Below, one piece after another: positions 44,751 to 54,791 of a stretch of DNA of 64,000 nucleotides. The notes beneath the pieces are model-generated. The model searched no databases. It was not told the DNA's origin and saw only the letters and a program-made list of their open reading frames with translations. Within the stretch, counting starts at the first letter, position 1, and the number at the start of each line of letters is the position of its first letter. The stretch is taken from positions 310,001 to 374,000 of the forward strand of contig NZ_CP019771.1 in NCBI RefSeq assembly GCF_004328665.1, written 5' to 3'. The translations under genes were made by a program, and so were the position numbers. The DNA comes from Pseudoalteromonas sp. DL-6. GTDB taxonomy: Bacteria > Pseudomonadota > Gammaproteobacteria > Enterobacterales > Alteromonadaceae.

Positions 44751-47700
44751 TATGCTTCCTCCTGCGAGCTGGTTTTAGCTTTACCTGAAAACAGTCTGCG
44801 TACTAAAACAAAAAACAAGGGCACAAAAATTACCACCAGTGATGAAGCAGCAAGTGTTCCGCCAATGATTGAAATACCTAAGGCGTTTTGTGCACCCGAG
44901 CCTGCACTTGAGGCTATTGCAAGCGGTAATACACCACAAATGAATGCCATTGAGGTCATTAAAATAGGGCGTAAACGAAGTCGTACGGCTGCAATGGCTG
45001 AATCAACTAAGCTCAATCCTTCATCCATTTTATGATTAGCAAATTCAACAATTAATATCGCATTTTTAGAGGCAAGCCCTATGGTGGTTAATAAACCAAC
45101 TTGTAGGTAAATATCATTTGATAAATTACCTAAAAAAGCAGCCATAACAGCACCCAATATACCCAGAGGTACAATCATCATTACTGCAAATGGGATAGAC
45201 CAACTTTCATAAAGTGCTGCTAAACACAAAAATACAAATAATAGTGAAAGGCCATACAGAAGCGGTGCTTGGCCACCACTTGAACGTTCTTGGTATGAAA
45301 TAGCAGTCCATTCAGAGGCAATACCATTAGGTAATTGCTTTACTAAGCGCTCCATTTCATCCATGGCCTCACCTGTACTGTAACCTGGCGCAGCACTGCC
45401 TTGAATTTCCATAGCTGAAAAACCGTTATAGCGCTCTAGACGAGGCGAGCCATATGACCAATATGAACTAGCAAACGCGGAGAATGGCACCATGTCGCCG
45501 CTCTTATTTCGCACATACCATTTATTTAGATCCTCAGGCACCATGCGCGCATCGGCCTTACTTTGCAGATATACCTTTTTAACGCGGCCACGGTCGATAA
45601 AATCGTTCACATAACTACTACCCCAAGCAGTCGAAAGCGTACTATTAATATCACCTTGTGATAAACCAAAGGCTTCTGCTTTTGCAAGATCAATATCCAG
45701 TTGTAATTCAGGCATATCTTCTTGCCCATTAGGACGAACACCTGCCAGTATTGGACTTTGACTCGCCATACCTAATAACTGATTACGTGCTTTTAATAGC
45801 TCATCATGACCTAAACCAACCCGGTCTTGTAAAAACATATTAAAGCCATTAGCAGTACCAAGTTCAATAATAGCCGGAGGTGGGAATGCAAATACAAACG
45901 CCTCTTTTATCGTTGAAAAATAGCCCATGCCTTTTCCTGCAACCGCCCCCACTGATAAGTCGTCACGTTGGCGCTCATCCCAGTGCTTTAAGCTCACAAA
46001 ACCAATAGCTGAGTTTTGTCCTGAGCCTGCAAAGCTAAAGCCGGTAACCGTGAAAATTGAAGCAACAGCTTCAGACTGTTCCTCCAAATAATGGTTTTCT
46101 ACTTTTTTAACCACTTCAAGCGTTTGCTCTGTTGTAGAACCTGCAGGCAGCATTACTTGGCTAAACAAAATACCTTGGTCTTCGTCCGGTAAAAACGCAG
46201 TGGGTAAGCTTGAAAAAATAGTGACCATTCCACCGACAATCAAAACATAACTAAGCAAATAGCGTTTAGAGTGCTTGATCATTCGCCCAACAAAGCCTTG
46301 TGCACCTCTATTGGTTTTATCAAAACCACGGTTGAAGCCTGAGAAAAAACGACCTATAAAGCTACCATCAGTATGCACATGACTCGGTTTTAATAACGTA
46401 GCACACAATGCAGGCGTTAAAATAAGCGCCACTAATACCGATAACCCCATTGCTGTTACCAGCGTTATTGAAAACTGACGGTAAATAACCCCTGTAGAGC
46501 CACTAAAAAATGCCATAGGAATAAATACCGCCGACAGCACCATGGCAATACCCACAAGCGCGCCCTTAATTTCATCCATAGACTTTCGCGTTGCTTCGAC
46601 CGCAGAGAGCTTTTCTTCTGTCATTAAACGTTCTACGTTTTCAACTACCACTATCGCGTCATCGACCAACAGACCAATGGCCAGTACCATGGCAAACATA
46701 GTGAGCGTATTAATTGAATACCCAAAGGTAAATAGAACGCCAAATGTACCTAAAAGCACCACAGGCACAGCAATTGTTGGGATAATAGTTGCTCTAAAGT
46801 TTTGTAAAAATAAGTACATAACAACAAACACTAGTACTACGGCTTCTATTAAAGTATGTACTACTTTTTCAATTGAAAGTGCAACAAAGGGAGTGGTGTC
46901 ATAAGGCACAACCGCTTCAAGTCCTTGTGGGAAAAACGGCTTAAGCTCTTCAAGTGCATCTTTTACCCCCTGCGCGGTATCAAGCGCATTGGCACCACTG
47001 GCTAACTTTACACCGAGTCCTGATGCAGGCTTACCATTAAAACGAGCAACCACACCGTAGCTTTCACCGCCAAGTTCAACATCAGCAACGTCTTGTAAAC
47101 GTACAACCGACCCATCACTGTTGGTTTTTACTAAAATATCTCTAAATTGCTCTGGCGTTTGTAATCGACTTTGTGCAGTAACAGTTGCATTAAGTTGCTG
47201 CCCAGCAAGTGACGGCATACCACCGAGCTGACCTGCTGACACCTGTGCGTTTTGTGCTTTAATTGCCGCTGATACATCGTTCGGGGTTAGCTTATAGTTT
47301 TGTAATTTAGCCGGATCGAGCCAAATACGCATTGCATATTGAGAGCCAAACAACTCCACTTCACCCACACCATCTACACGCGACACAATGTCTTGCACGT
47401 TCGACGATACATAGTCACCAATATCAATATTAGTCATACTGCCATCTTGCGACACAAAACCAACAACTAGCAAAAAGCTTGATGATGATTTAGCCACTAC
47501 CACACCTTGGCGCTGTACTTCCTCAGGTAATAATGGCGTAGCGGTCGCTAATTTATTTTGCACTTGAACTTGGGCAATGTCTGGATCGGTTTCGGCATCA
47601 AATGTTAACGTCAGTGTTGCTGAACCGCTCGACTGTGAGGTTGATGACATATATAACAAGCCATCTAAGCCTTTCATTTTTTGCTCAATAACCTGAGTCA

Positions 47701-47881
47701 CCGAGTCTTCTAAGGTACGTGCAGATGCACCAGGGTAGTTAGCTGTAATGGTAATCGCTGGCGGCGCAATAGACGGATACTGAGCAACAGGCAGGCTTTT
47801 AACGGCAATAATACCCGCAAGCATAACCACAATCGCCAATACCCAAGCAAAAATAGGCCTATCGATAAAAAATCGTGACAT
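44750..47881 (-). CDS. RND multidrug efflux pump, HAE-1 family
   Basis: A 1043-residue inner-membrane transporter related to AcrB/MexB. Twelve membrane segments flank two large periplasmic loops; N-terminal [15 protein letters not shown], the proton-relay Asp pair in [18 protein letters not shown], and [31 protein letters not shown] are family hallmarks. It exports drugs, dyes or bile-like compounds using the proton gradient. It follows the adaptor by 11 bases. Confidence 0.95.
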   Translation of the reverse strand: MSRFFIDRPIFAWVLAIVVMLAGIIAVKSLPVAQYPSIAPPAITITANYPGASARTLEDSVTQVIEQKMKGLDGLLYMSSTSQSSGSATLTLTFDAETDPDIAQVQVQNKLATATPLLPEEVQRQGVVVAKSSSSFLLVVGFVSQDGSMTNIDIGDYVSSNVQDIVSRVDGVGEVELFGSQYAMRIWLDPAKLQNYKLTPNDVSAAIKAQNAQVSAGQLGGMPSLAGQQLNATVTAQSRLQTPEQFRDILVKTNSDGSVVRLQDVADVELGGESYGVVARFNGKPASGLGVKLASGANALDTAQGVKDALEELKPFFPQGLEAVVPYDTTPFVALSIEKVVHTLIEAVVLVFVVMYLFLQNFRATIIPTIAVPVVLLGTFGVLFTFGYSINTLTMFAMVLAIGLLVDDAIVVVENVERLMTEEKLSAVEATRKSMDEIKGALVGIAMVLSAVFIPMAFFSGSTGVIYRQFSITLVTAMGLSVLVALILTPALCATLLKPSHVHTDGSFIGRFFSGFNRGFDKTNRGAQGFVGRMIKHSKRYLLSYVLIVGGMVTIFSSLPTAFLPDEDQGILFSQVMLPAGSTTEQTLEVVKKVENHYLEEQSEAVASIFTVTGFSFAGSGQNSAIGFVSLKHWDERQRDDLSVGAVAGKGMGYFSTIKEAFVFAFPPPAIIELGTANGFNMFLQDRVGLGHDELLKARNQLLGMASQSPILAGVRPNGQEDMPELQLDIDLAKAEAFGLSQGDINSTLSTAWGSSYVNDFIDRGRVKKVYLQSKADARMVPEDLNKWYVRNKSGDMVPFSAFASSYWSYGSPRLERYNGFSAMEIQGSAAPGYSTGEAMDEMERLVKQLPNGIASEWTAISYQERSSGGQAPLLYGLSLLFVFLCLAALYESWSIPFAVMMIVPLGILGAVMAAFLGNLSNDIYLQVGLLTTIGLASKNAILIVEFANHKMDEGLSLVDSAIAAVRLRLRPILMTSMAFICGVLPLAIASSAGSGAQNALGISIIGGTLAASSLVVIFVPLFFVLVRRLFSGKAKTSSQEEA

Positions 47882-47892
47882 AAAACTCTCCG

Positions 47893-49056
47893 TTATTGGC
47901 TGTTATTTGCAGAAGACTGCACAGCAGTTGCCGTAACAGGTGCACCCGGGCGAATCTTTTGTAGCCCTTCCACAATCAATTGGTCGCCATCGGCTAAGCC
48001 TTCGCTCACCAACCAATTAGCGCCTAAAGTGCGCTCTACTTTTAATACACGGCTTTCAACTGTGTTGTTTTTGCTAACAACCATAGCTGTAGGTTCACCT
48101 TTAGTATTTCGGCTTACACCACGTTGAGGCGCTAGTATTGCGTCTGACTTAACACCTTCAACCACCTCAGCACGTACATACATACCTGGTAGTAGTAGCT
48201 TTTCAGGGTTTGGAAATTTAGCACGTAGCGTTACCGATCCAGTACTTGGATCAACAGTGACTTCTGAGAACTGTAATGTGCCTTTATGAGGGTATGCAGA
48301 ACCATCTTCCATTATTAGCTCTACGTCGGTTTGTGTTGTAGAGTCGACACCTAAAGCACCTGATGCCAGTGCTCTTTTGAGTTTAGTTAACTCATTACTT
48401 GATTGCGTTAAATCAACATAAATAGGATCAAGCTGCGTAACCGTTGCCAGCGCACTTGTTTGACCTGCGCTAACTAATGCGCCCACAGTAACGCTTGATT
48501 TACTAATTTGGCCGCTAATTGGCGAAGAAACATGGCTATAATCAAGGTTAATTTGCGCGCTTTGTAATTGCGCTTTTGCCGTTAATAATTCTGCAGATGC
48601 CTGTTTAAACGCGGCATCAGCTTCATCAAAGTCTTGCTGGCTTACAGCTTTAATTGCTAATAATTCTTTATAACGAGACGCTTTAGATTTACTGCTGGCA
48701 ATACTAGCTTCTGCGCGAGCAACCGCCGCTTTACTGGCGGCTAATTCTGCTTCAAAAATGTCAGGGTTGATTTGGTAAAGCGCTTGGTCTTTCTCAACCT
48801 GGGTGCCCTCTTCAAATAAGCGTGATTGTACAATTCCACTCACCTGAGGACGAATTTCAGCAATTTGAAACGCACTTACACGCCCTGGTAATTCTTTTTT
48901 AAGTGTTATTGCTTGGCTGTTTAATGTGACAACACCAACAGGAGTCGCTGCAGGAGCAGAAGCCTTAGGTTGCTCAGCTACCTGATCGCAGCCACTTAAA
49001 GCAACAGAACCAACGAGGGCTGAAAATACAAAAAAAGCGATGCGGGAGCGCTGCAT
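47893..49056 (-). CDS. RND efflux periplasmic adaptor (membrane fusion protein)
   Basis: A 387-residue AcrA/MexA-like lipoprotein with lipobox SGC (Cys23) followed by Asp, a pattern that keeps lipoproteins in the inner membrane. It contains the barrel-sandwich/lipoyl halves [20 protein letters not shown] and [26 protein letters not shown], a helical hairpin between them and a beta-barrel domain. First gene of the efflux operon; AAAGG precedes the ATG and a TetR-type operator lies within 15 bases upstream. Confidence 0.93.
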   Translation of the reverse strand: MQRSRIAFFVFSALVGSVALSGCDQVAEQPKASAPAATPVGVVTLNSQAITLKKELPGRVSAFQIAEIRPQVSGIVQSRLFEEGTQVEKDQALYQINPDIFEAELAASKAAVARAEASIASSKSKASRYKELLAIKAVSQQDFDEADAAFKQASAELLTAKAQLQSAQINLDYSHVSSPISGQISKSSVTVGALVSAGQTSALATVTQLDPIYVDLTQSSNELTKLKRALASGALGVDSTTQTDVELIMEDGSAYPHKGTLQFSEVTVDPSTGSVTLRAKFPNPEKLLLPGMYVRAEVVEGVKSDAILAPQRGVSRNTKGEPTAMVVSKNNTVESRVLKVERTLGANWLVSEGLADGDQLIVEGLQKIRPGAPVTATAVQSSANNSQ

Positions 49057-49069
49057 GTTAAATACCTTT

Positions 49070-49099
49070 TAGTTTAGAATGAACGATCATTCTAAACTA
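49070..49099. promoter_or_regulatory. TetR-type operator at RND operon promoter
   Basis: AGTTTAGAATGA (49071-49082), ACGA, TCATTCTAAACT (49087-49098): a perfect 12-base inverted repeat, 13 with flanking T/A. The minus-strand sequence TATAGT at 49096-49101 could be the -10 box, so a bound repressor would block polymerase. Probable target of the TetR at 42581. Confidence 0.8.
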
Positions 49100-49214
49100 T
49101 AGTACAACAATTAAAAATAGCTACTGAGCAACATTTACACATTTTTACAATTGACTATAGTTATCACCAAATTAACTCAAACAATAGTTTTGCTGTAGCA
49201 GTAACACCCATAAA

Positions 49215-49248
49215 AAAGGCAGCCAATGCAAATGCATTGGCTGCCTTT
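49215..49248 (-). terminator. Terminator after CorC-like gene
   Basis: AAAGGCAGCCAATG pairs with CATTGGCTGCCTTT (loop CAAATG) and the minus-strand RNA continues in T. It lies 27 bases after the stop at 49275. Confidence 0.88.
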
Positions 49249-49274
49249 AATAAATAATTTAATTTTAGCGGCTA

Positions 49275-50564
49275 TTATTCGCTATCAGGATTTACCCTAG
49301 AGACAAGTAACTGCTCTATACGAATGCCTTCTACATCCACTACTTCAAATTTAAAGCCTGAAAATAAAATAAACTCTGCACGTTTGGGAATATGCTTCAT
49401 GGTATAAATTAAATACCCGGCCACCGTTTCATAATGGTTTTGATCAGGGAACTCATCTATTTCAAGTACCTTAGCTAATTCAATAATAGGTGTTAAACCA
49501 TCCACTAACCAAGAGTTAGCATCACGCTCAATGATTAACTCTTCACTTTGATGCGTTATTAAATCACCCATAAAGCCTTTCATTAAATCTTTAACTGTCA
49601 CCACCCCAACCACTAGCGCATATTCATTGACCACCACTGCAAAAGGATGAACGGCAGTTTTAAACGCATTTAGCGCTTCAGATAAGCTCAGTGTTTCTGG
49701 TAAGTAAAAAATATCTTTATCGAGCATGTCATCGTTAATATTCGCTGCTTCACCTTTAAGCACTTGGCGTAAAATATCTTTTGACTCTACCGAGCCAATT
49801 AGCTTATCTAAATTGCCTTTACACACTAAAAAGTGATTATGCGGATGCTCAATAATTTTATTAGCTATGTCATCACTCGACTCATCAATGTCAAAGTACA
49901 CCACTTGCTCGCGAGGTGACATCACGCTCGATAAAAAGCGCGCTTCTAAATCAAATACATTACCAATTAAGTCATATTCCTGCTGTTGCAAGCTGCCATA
50001 TTCAGCACCCGCATCCATCATGGCAACAATATCCTCAGTAGTAACAATATCCTCACGCTCACTCGGCACTTTGAAAACCCGCAATACTATATTGGTTAAA
50101 CCGTTAAAAAATAATACCAGTGGTGTAAGCGCGAAAGTAACCCAGCGCATAATTGTAACTACTCGCACAGCAACAGCTTCAGGTAAAATCATTGCTAAGC
50201 GTTTTGGGAGCAAATCAGCAAATAATATAAACAATGAGGTAATAATTAAAAAGGATAGCAAAAAGCTAATTTGTCCAAGTAACGGACCTTGATAAAATAA
50301 CTGCAGTATTTCTTGCACGTAAGGCGATAATGCCTGCTCCCCAACAATCCCACCTAATATGGCAATCGCATTGAGCGTAATTTGGATCATGGCAAAAAAA
50401 GCCCCGGGCTGCTCTTGCAGCTTTAATACCGCCAGCGCTTGCACATTTCCTTCGTCGGCCATAACTCTTAACTTTATTTTGCGTGAAGCGGCAATCGAAA
50501 TTTCTGACATCGCAAATAACGCACTCATCAAGATTAATAATGCAATCCCGATTAAATCACCCAT
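49275..50564 (-). CDS. CNNM/CorC-HlyC family membrane protein
   Basis: A 429-residue protein: a DUF21/CNNM membrane domain with about four helices (residues 1-190), a CBS pair (about 208-330, including FLVCKGNLDKLIGSVESKDILRQVLKG and HPFAVVVNEYALVVGVVTVKDLMKGFMGD) and a C-terminal CorC/HlyC domain (about 345-425). Members are tied to Mg2+/Co2+ efflux or cyclic-nucleotide-type sensing. Single gene. Confidence 0.88.
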   Translation of the reverse strand: MGDLIGIALLILMSALFAMSEISIAASRKIKLRVMADEGNVQALAVLKLQEQPGAFFAMIQITLNAIAILGGIVGEQALSPYVQEILQLFYQGPLLGQISFLLSFLIITSLFILFADLLPKRLAMILPEAVAVRVVTIMRWVTFALTPLVLFFNGLTNIVLRVFKVPSEREDIVTTEDIVAMMDAGAEYGSLQQQEYDLIGNVFDLEARFLSSVMSPREQVVYFDIDESSDDIANKIIEHPHNHFLVCKGNLDKLIGSVESKDILRQVLKGEAANINDDMLDKDIFYLPETLSLSEALNAFKTAVHPFAVVVNEYALVVGVVTVKDLMKGFMGDLITHQSEELIIERDANSWLVDGLTPIIELAKVLEIDEFPDQNHYETVAGYLIYTMKHIPKRAEFILFSGFKFEVVDVEGIRIEQLLVSRVNPDSE

Positions 50565-50675
50565 TTATAACTCCAAAATAATCGCTTTTATTAGCAAAAG
50601 CAGCTGGATTATAGCCGCTTTTATAAACAGGGCAATTGATATTTATATAATATTATTTTCTTAATATTTTAATAT

Positions 50676-51377
50676 TTATAGTTGCGATTCATACAAAGCA
50701 AAAGCCTTGCTAAGTTGCTGCTTTAATTTATTAGGTAGGTTTTTGTTACACGCAAAATATAAGGGAGCTTGGCTGACGTTGATGGGCATTAATGGCTCGA
50801 GCTGTAGTTCATTTAATAAGTGGGACTGTTCATGATTTATTCTCTGTGCAGGTATTACAACCAAATCAATACTGGAACTTCGCGCTCTAATTATTTTAAA
50901 AATATTATCAAAGCTATTAAACAGCATTAAATTTTCGTTTTCTTTAAAGCCTTGGGAGAGTAAATAGTGGTGGCTGTAATTATCTTTTAATACTGCAATT
51001 CTATATTGCTTTGCCTGTTCAAGGCTTGTTAGCACAATGCCTTTGCTCTTAAGTGAGTAGAAGTTAGTATCAAATTGAGCTAATTTAGCAAACCAAACAA
51101 AGCTACTCTCACGCTCAGGTGAGCGAGAGATTGAGAAGATACAGGTTTGTGGATCTCTCAATGCAATATTATAAGTCATGCTCCAATCGTTTACTGAAAT
51201 TGAATAATCAATCCCAGCACTATCAAGCACTAATCGTACTATATCGGCAGCATCACCGACTAAATTGTTGTTCGCATCAAGATACTGCGCAGGTGCAAAA
51301 TTCTCTGTTACAACAGTGAGTTTAGCTGCGCAGTGTTGGCTTACAATGAGTAATAATACAAAACACCACTTAATCAC
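50676..51377 (-). CDS. Solitary SBP_bac_3-type periplasmic protein
   Basis: A 233-residue exported protein with signal peptide to about residue 18 (CAA-K), then the family-3 binding-protein pattern LTVVTENFAPAQYLDANNNLVGDAADIVRLVLDSAG, DWSMTYNIALRDPQTCIFSISRSPERE and YRIAVLKDNYSHHYL. No transporter genes neighbour it. The start is GTG 51377 by frame. Likely a sensor or scavenger; ligand unknown. Confidence 0.78.
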   Translation of the reverse strand: MIKWCFVLLLIVSQHCAAKLTVVTENFAPAQYLDANNNLVGDAADIVRLVLDSAGIDYSISVNDWSMTYNIALRDPQTCIFSISRSPERESSFVWFAKLAQFDTNFYSLKSKGIVLTSLEQAKQYRIAVLKDNYSHHYLLSQGFKENENLMLFNSFDNIFKIIRARSSSIDLVVIPAQRINHEQSHLLNELQLEPLMPINVSQAPLYFACNKNLPNKLKQQLSKAFALYESQL

Positions 51378-51461
51378 AATAACCCGCTCTATAAAATTTA
51401 AGACGTCACTTTTAAATAAAAGCCAATTAAATATAGCGGGTTATTTACAAATAGCAAAAAG

Positions 51462-52571
51462 TTAGCGATTCATTGCGTTAATTAAAAAAGCTGAAATTTT
51501 AGCGCCTTCTCTCAGTGTTGTCTCTGAGCTTGATTGACCCACTAAGGAGCTATCAGTAAACGGGGCTATTTCCATCATATCAGCTCCAGTAATAGGAAAC
51601 TCATCAGCAATTGCTGACAAAATATCAAGCGCGTGCTGTGGCGTTAAGCCATTTTCTTCAGGCGTGCCTGTTGCTGATGCAAACTCTGCATCAAGGGCAT
51701 CAATATCAAAGCTCACATACACTTCATCAACCTTGTCTGCTTTTAATTGCGCAATCGCATCAGCCGCAACCGCTGCTGCACCACGCTCAATAATTTCAGC
51801 AGCCCAATGTTGTTTAACGCCAAAAGTACTTTCCCAATGTGATTTAGGCTTACCACTTGAGCGAATACCAAATTGTATTAAATGATGCGGCGCTGGTAAA
51901 AATTCTAAAATATGTGTACACCAAGAGCCAAAACATAAATCAATGCCTAAACGTTCTACCAGTAAGTCGGTGTGAGCATCAAAATGAATAATTGCCGTGC
52001 GTTTGCCTTGTTCACGCTTAGCTTTTAAATACGCTTTTGTTAACGGGTAGCTAATTGAGTGGTCGCCACCAATACCAAAAATACCTTTATCTTGGAATGT
52101 CGCATAAAAGCTATCACACACATCTTCGGTAATAGACAATGGGCTCACATAATGATCGTTATTGTCATTACCGTACAGCGCTTTTTGGCAGTTGGTAATA
52201 GTGGCCTCATTTAAATACTTATCGTGCAATAAATGCGGTATTACACGTACATCACCTAAATCAAACGAACGACACTGTGTTTGTTGATCAATCAATGCTG
52301 AGCGTAAAAATAAAGGCCCCCAGTTAGCGCCACGTAAAATCCCACCACCGCAATCAGAGCTAATGCCTAGCATTACTGCTTTGTGTGGTGAATTAGGCAG
52401 CTCGTTAAGTGAGTCACGCCATAAAACATCGACATTTTCAGTTTGCCCATATAATTTATTTCTAAGCGCTGCTTTGCGTTCTTTAGCCGTATTAACCGTA
52501 AAAACACCGTCGCCAGGCGCACATAAACAGTGTTCAACTTTATCTTTAAATGCTTGAAATTGTGTGCTCAT
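51462..52571 (-). CDS. Arginase/agmatinase family ureohydrolase
   Basis: A 369-residue manganese ureohydrolase. Metal ligands appear in GIGGDHSISYPL, IIHFDAHTDLLVE and SFDIDALDAEFASATGTPEENGL. It has an N-terminal extension of about 60 residues compared with standard 300-residue agmatinases. Substrate (arginine, agmatine or another guanidino compound) cannot be decided; no arginine-pathway gene is adjacent. Confidence 0.85.
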   Translation of the reverse strand: MSTQFQAFKDKVEHCLCAPGDGVFTVNTAKERKAALRNKLYGQTENVDVLWRDSLNELPNSPHKAVMLGISSDCGGGILRGANWGPLFLRSALIDQQTQCRSFDLGDVRVIPHLLHDKYLNEATITNCQKALYGNDNNDHYVSPLSITEDVCDSFYATFQDKGIFGIGGDHSISYPLTKAYLKAKREQGKRTAIIHFDAHTDLLVERLGIDLCFGSWCTHILEFLPAPHHLIQFGIRSSGKPKSHWESTFGVKQHWAAEIIERGAAAVAADAIAQLKADKVDEVYVSFDIDALDAEFASATGTPEENGLTPQHALDILSAIADEFPITGADMMEIAPFTDSSLVGQSSSETTLREGAKISAFLINAMNR

Positions 52572-52993
52572 TGTAAACCCTTTTTCAATCTGAATATCTT
52601 GTCTATTATTGAGTAGTTATGCAAAACATCGCACGCTGAATTAATTTTAGATAATTTGCATAGTATGCTAAAAATCACAAGGCGCTTTATTTTACTCTCT
52701 TAGGTTAGTGGTAAATAAAAACCAAACCCACTTACTAACCAATTGAATATAAACAATTTAAATTATAGCTACCGACTGTTTAGCCTAGCTATTGGTTTGC
52801 TATGAGGTATGAATATAGTGTCTGAGCAAACAAGTCAACTGGCTCATTTTTCTAGTAATTTTTGCCATTGATTGAATATTCAGAGTTGGTGAATAAATCA
52901 AATTAAGTCAATACGGACATCCGTCCTGTACTTCACTTATGTTTCTCGTAATCATGGTAAATTGACAACAATTCTTATTAAAAAGGCTTAGTT
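52572..52993. other. Intergenic region ahead of udp
   Basis: No gene in this 422-base stretch between the divergent arginase-family and udp genes. It contains GAATATTC at 52873-52880 and the partly symmetric TACGGACATCCGTCCTGTA at 52912-52930 (ACGGA and TCCGT arms), about 65 bases before the udp ATG, a possible regulator site. The rest is AT-rich without recognisable elements. Confidence 0.5.
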
Positions 52994-53749
52994 ATGGAAA
53001 AGGTATTTCACTTAGGACTGTGTATTGATGATTTAAAAGGTGCAAAACTGGCAATTGTTCCAGGCGATCCAGATCGTGCAGCACGTATTTCACAGTTCTT
53101 AGATAATCCAACCTGCCTTGCTCAAACGCGTGAGTTTCACATTTATTTAGGCCAATTAAACGGTCACTCTGTAGTGGTATGCTCAACCGGTATTGGCGGC
53201 CCTTCAACGTCAATTGCCGTTGAAGAACTGGCACAACTAGGCGTACGTAGCTTTCTTCGCATTGGCACAACAGGTGCAATTCAACCGCACATTAACGAAG
53301 GCGATATTTTAATTAGCCAAGCTTCGGTACGATTAGATGGCGCGAGTCAGCACTTTGCACCACTGTGCTACCCTGCCGTATCTGATTTTTTTGCCACGCA
53401 AGCCATGGTAAAAGCCTGTGAAAACCTCAATATTGATTTTCATATTGGTATTACCGCTTCAAGCGACACCTTCTACCCAGGTCAAGAGCGCTACGATACA
53501 CACTCTGGTTATGTACCTAAGTCATTACAAGGTAGCTGTGAAGAATGGCAAAAATTGGGCGTAATGAACTATGAAATGGAATCGGCTACTTTATTTACCA
53601 TGTGTGCTGCACTTGGCTTACAAGCCGCTTGTGTTGCAGGTGTATTGGTAAATAGAACACGTCAAGAAATTCCAAACGTGGACCACGGCGAGATTGAGAA
53701 AAAGTCTGTTGCCGTGGTGCTTGAAGCCGCTAAAGTGTTACTTGGCTAA
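52994..53749 (+). CDS. udp: Uridine phosphorylase
   Basis: A 251-residue enzyme that splits uridine and phosphate to uracil and ribose 1-phosphate. N-terminal [28 protein letters not shown], the signature [18 protein letters not shown] and [11 protein letters not shown], and [14 protein letters not shown] are specific for Udp rather than other family-1 phosphorylases. It overlaps the convergent cytidine deaminase by 12 bases; together they form a cytidine-to-uracil salvage route. Confidence 0.95.
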   Translation: MEKVFHLGLCIDDLKGAKLAIVPGDPDRAARISQFLDNPTCLAQTREFHIYLGQLNGHSVVVCSTGIGGPSTSIAVEELAQLGVRSFLRIGTTGAIQPHINEGDILISQASVRLDGASQHFAPLCYPAVSDFFATQAMVKACENLNIDFHIGITASSDTFYPGQERYDTHSGYVPKSLQGSCEEWQKLGVMNYEMESATLFTMCAALGLQAACVAGVLVNRTRQEIPNVDHGEIEKKSVAVVLEAAKVLLG

Positions 53750-54667
53750 TGTTGCGCTAATAACCTCAAGTGTTGGTAAGCTATCAAAGCTTGCTAACAC
53801 TGCTTTTGCTACCCCTGATTGGTTTTCATGACCAGCAGTTTCTAATAAAGTAATTGATTTTACTGTTTGCTTATCAAAACTTAATCCTGCTACAAACAAT
53901 TGACTCACCGCGCTTTGCAATGGCGATAAGCTCGGGCTGTATGCTGCATTTTCAGCATAGCTGCCATAAAAGTCACCATTTTCAAAGGTGCTTATTTTTA
54001 CCGCACTGTAATTTTGACTGTATGGAACATAAGCCGCTAAAGCATAGCTCATCAACTTGTCATCAAGCTCTGTCTCTTTAAAGCGATTAGTTTGCTCTGC
54101 CGGATTAAATAAGCTGTGCTCGTTACCTAAATCAGTTGGTCCAAATGAATGCGGTAACAGCTCTGCTAATTTAAAGTTTTCTGCTGGTAATAAAATATCA
54201 AGCTCTTTTGCATCAGCCAGTTCATTCATAAATTGACGACAGTACCCACATGGGACATCACTTATCGCTATTTTTAGCACTTTCTTAGCGCCATTTAACC
54301 ACGCGTTATTAATCGCCGATTGCTCACCATGCACTACTAAACTGAGTGCTTGATGATCAAACTCCGCATTGGCACCAAAGTAAAAAGTGGTATTTTCTTG
54401 TGAATCAAGCCCTTTTACAATTGCGCCGACATGAAATTGAGAAATTGGTGCAACTGAAAATTCAGATGCCATAGGCACTAAGCCTTGCAATAAAGTATCT
54501 TCGCTAACATTAAGTTCGGTGCAAAGCGCTTTAATATCGCTTGAATGTAAAATACCGCGTTGATTTTTTAATTGACTACGTAGTGCTTGTGTTTGGGCTA
54601 CGTTTAATGAGATGTGTGAATTGCTAAGTGCTGTATTATGTTGCACTTTAAAAGTTGCTGAAGCCAT
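53738..54667 (-). CDS. cdd: Cytidine deaminase, long (dimeric) type
   Basis: A 309-residue deaminase of the E. coli Cdd type, with a catalytic N-terminal domain and a broken C-terminal repeat. The zinc site is [12 protein letters not shown] (with the proton-shuttling Glu; Gly replaces the usual Ala of HAE) and PCGYCRQF (two Cys). It converts cytidine and deoxycytidine to uridine forms, feeding the adjacent uridine phosphorylase. Ends overlap by 12 bases, tail to tail. Confidence 0.93.
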   Translation of the reverse strand: MASATFKVQHNTALSNSHISLNVAQTQALRSQLKNQRGILHSSDIKALCTELNVSEDTLLQGLVPMASEFSVAPISQFHVGAIVKGLDSQENTTFYFGANAEFDHQALSLVVHGEQSAINNAWLNGAKKVLKIAISDVPCGYCRQFMNELADAKELDILLPAENFKLAELLPHSFGPTDLGNEHSLFNPAEQTNRFKETELDDKLMSYALAAYVPYSQNYSAVKISTFENGDFYGSYAENAAYSPSLSPLQSAVSQLFVAGLSFDKQTVKSITLLETAGHENQSGVAKAVLASFDSLPTLEVISATLAK

Positions 54668-54738
54668 AATAGTTTTTATTTGTTCAATGGCTAAGTAGTG
54701 TAAAAGGTTGGCAAACGAAATACCAGCCTATTCAGCGT

Positions 54739-54773
54739 AAAAAAAGGGAACACGTCGCGTGTTCCCTTTTTTT
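54739..54773 (-). terminator. Terminator after ppc
   Basis: AAAAAAAGGGAACACG, loop TCG, CGTGTTCCCTTTTTTT: perfect stem with long T tracts, 19 bases after the ppc stop, before cdd. Confidence 0.92.
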
Positions 54774-54791
54774 GTTTTATTAAAATAGAGA

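Noticed and set aside
46542..46904. 120-residue plus-strand frame, Ser/Thr-rich
   Set aside because: Antisense shadow of the RND pump gene.
49867..50292. 141-residue plus-strand frame
   Set aside because: Antisense shadow of the CorC/HlyC-type gene.
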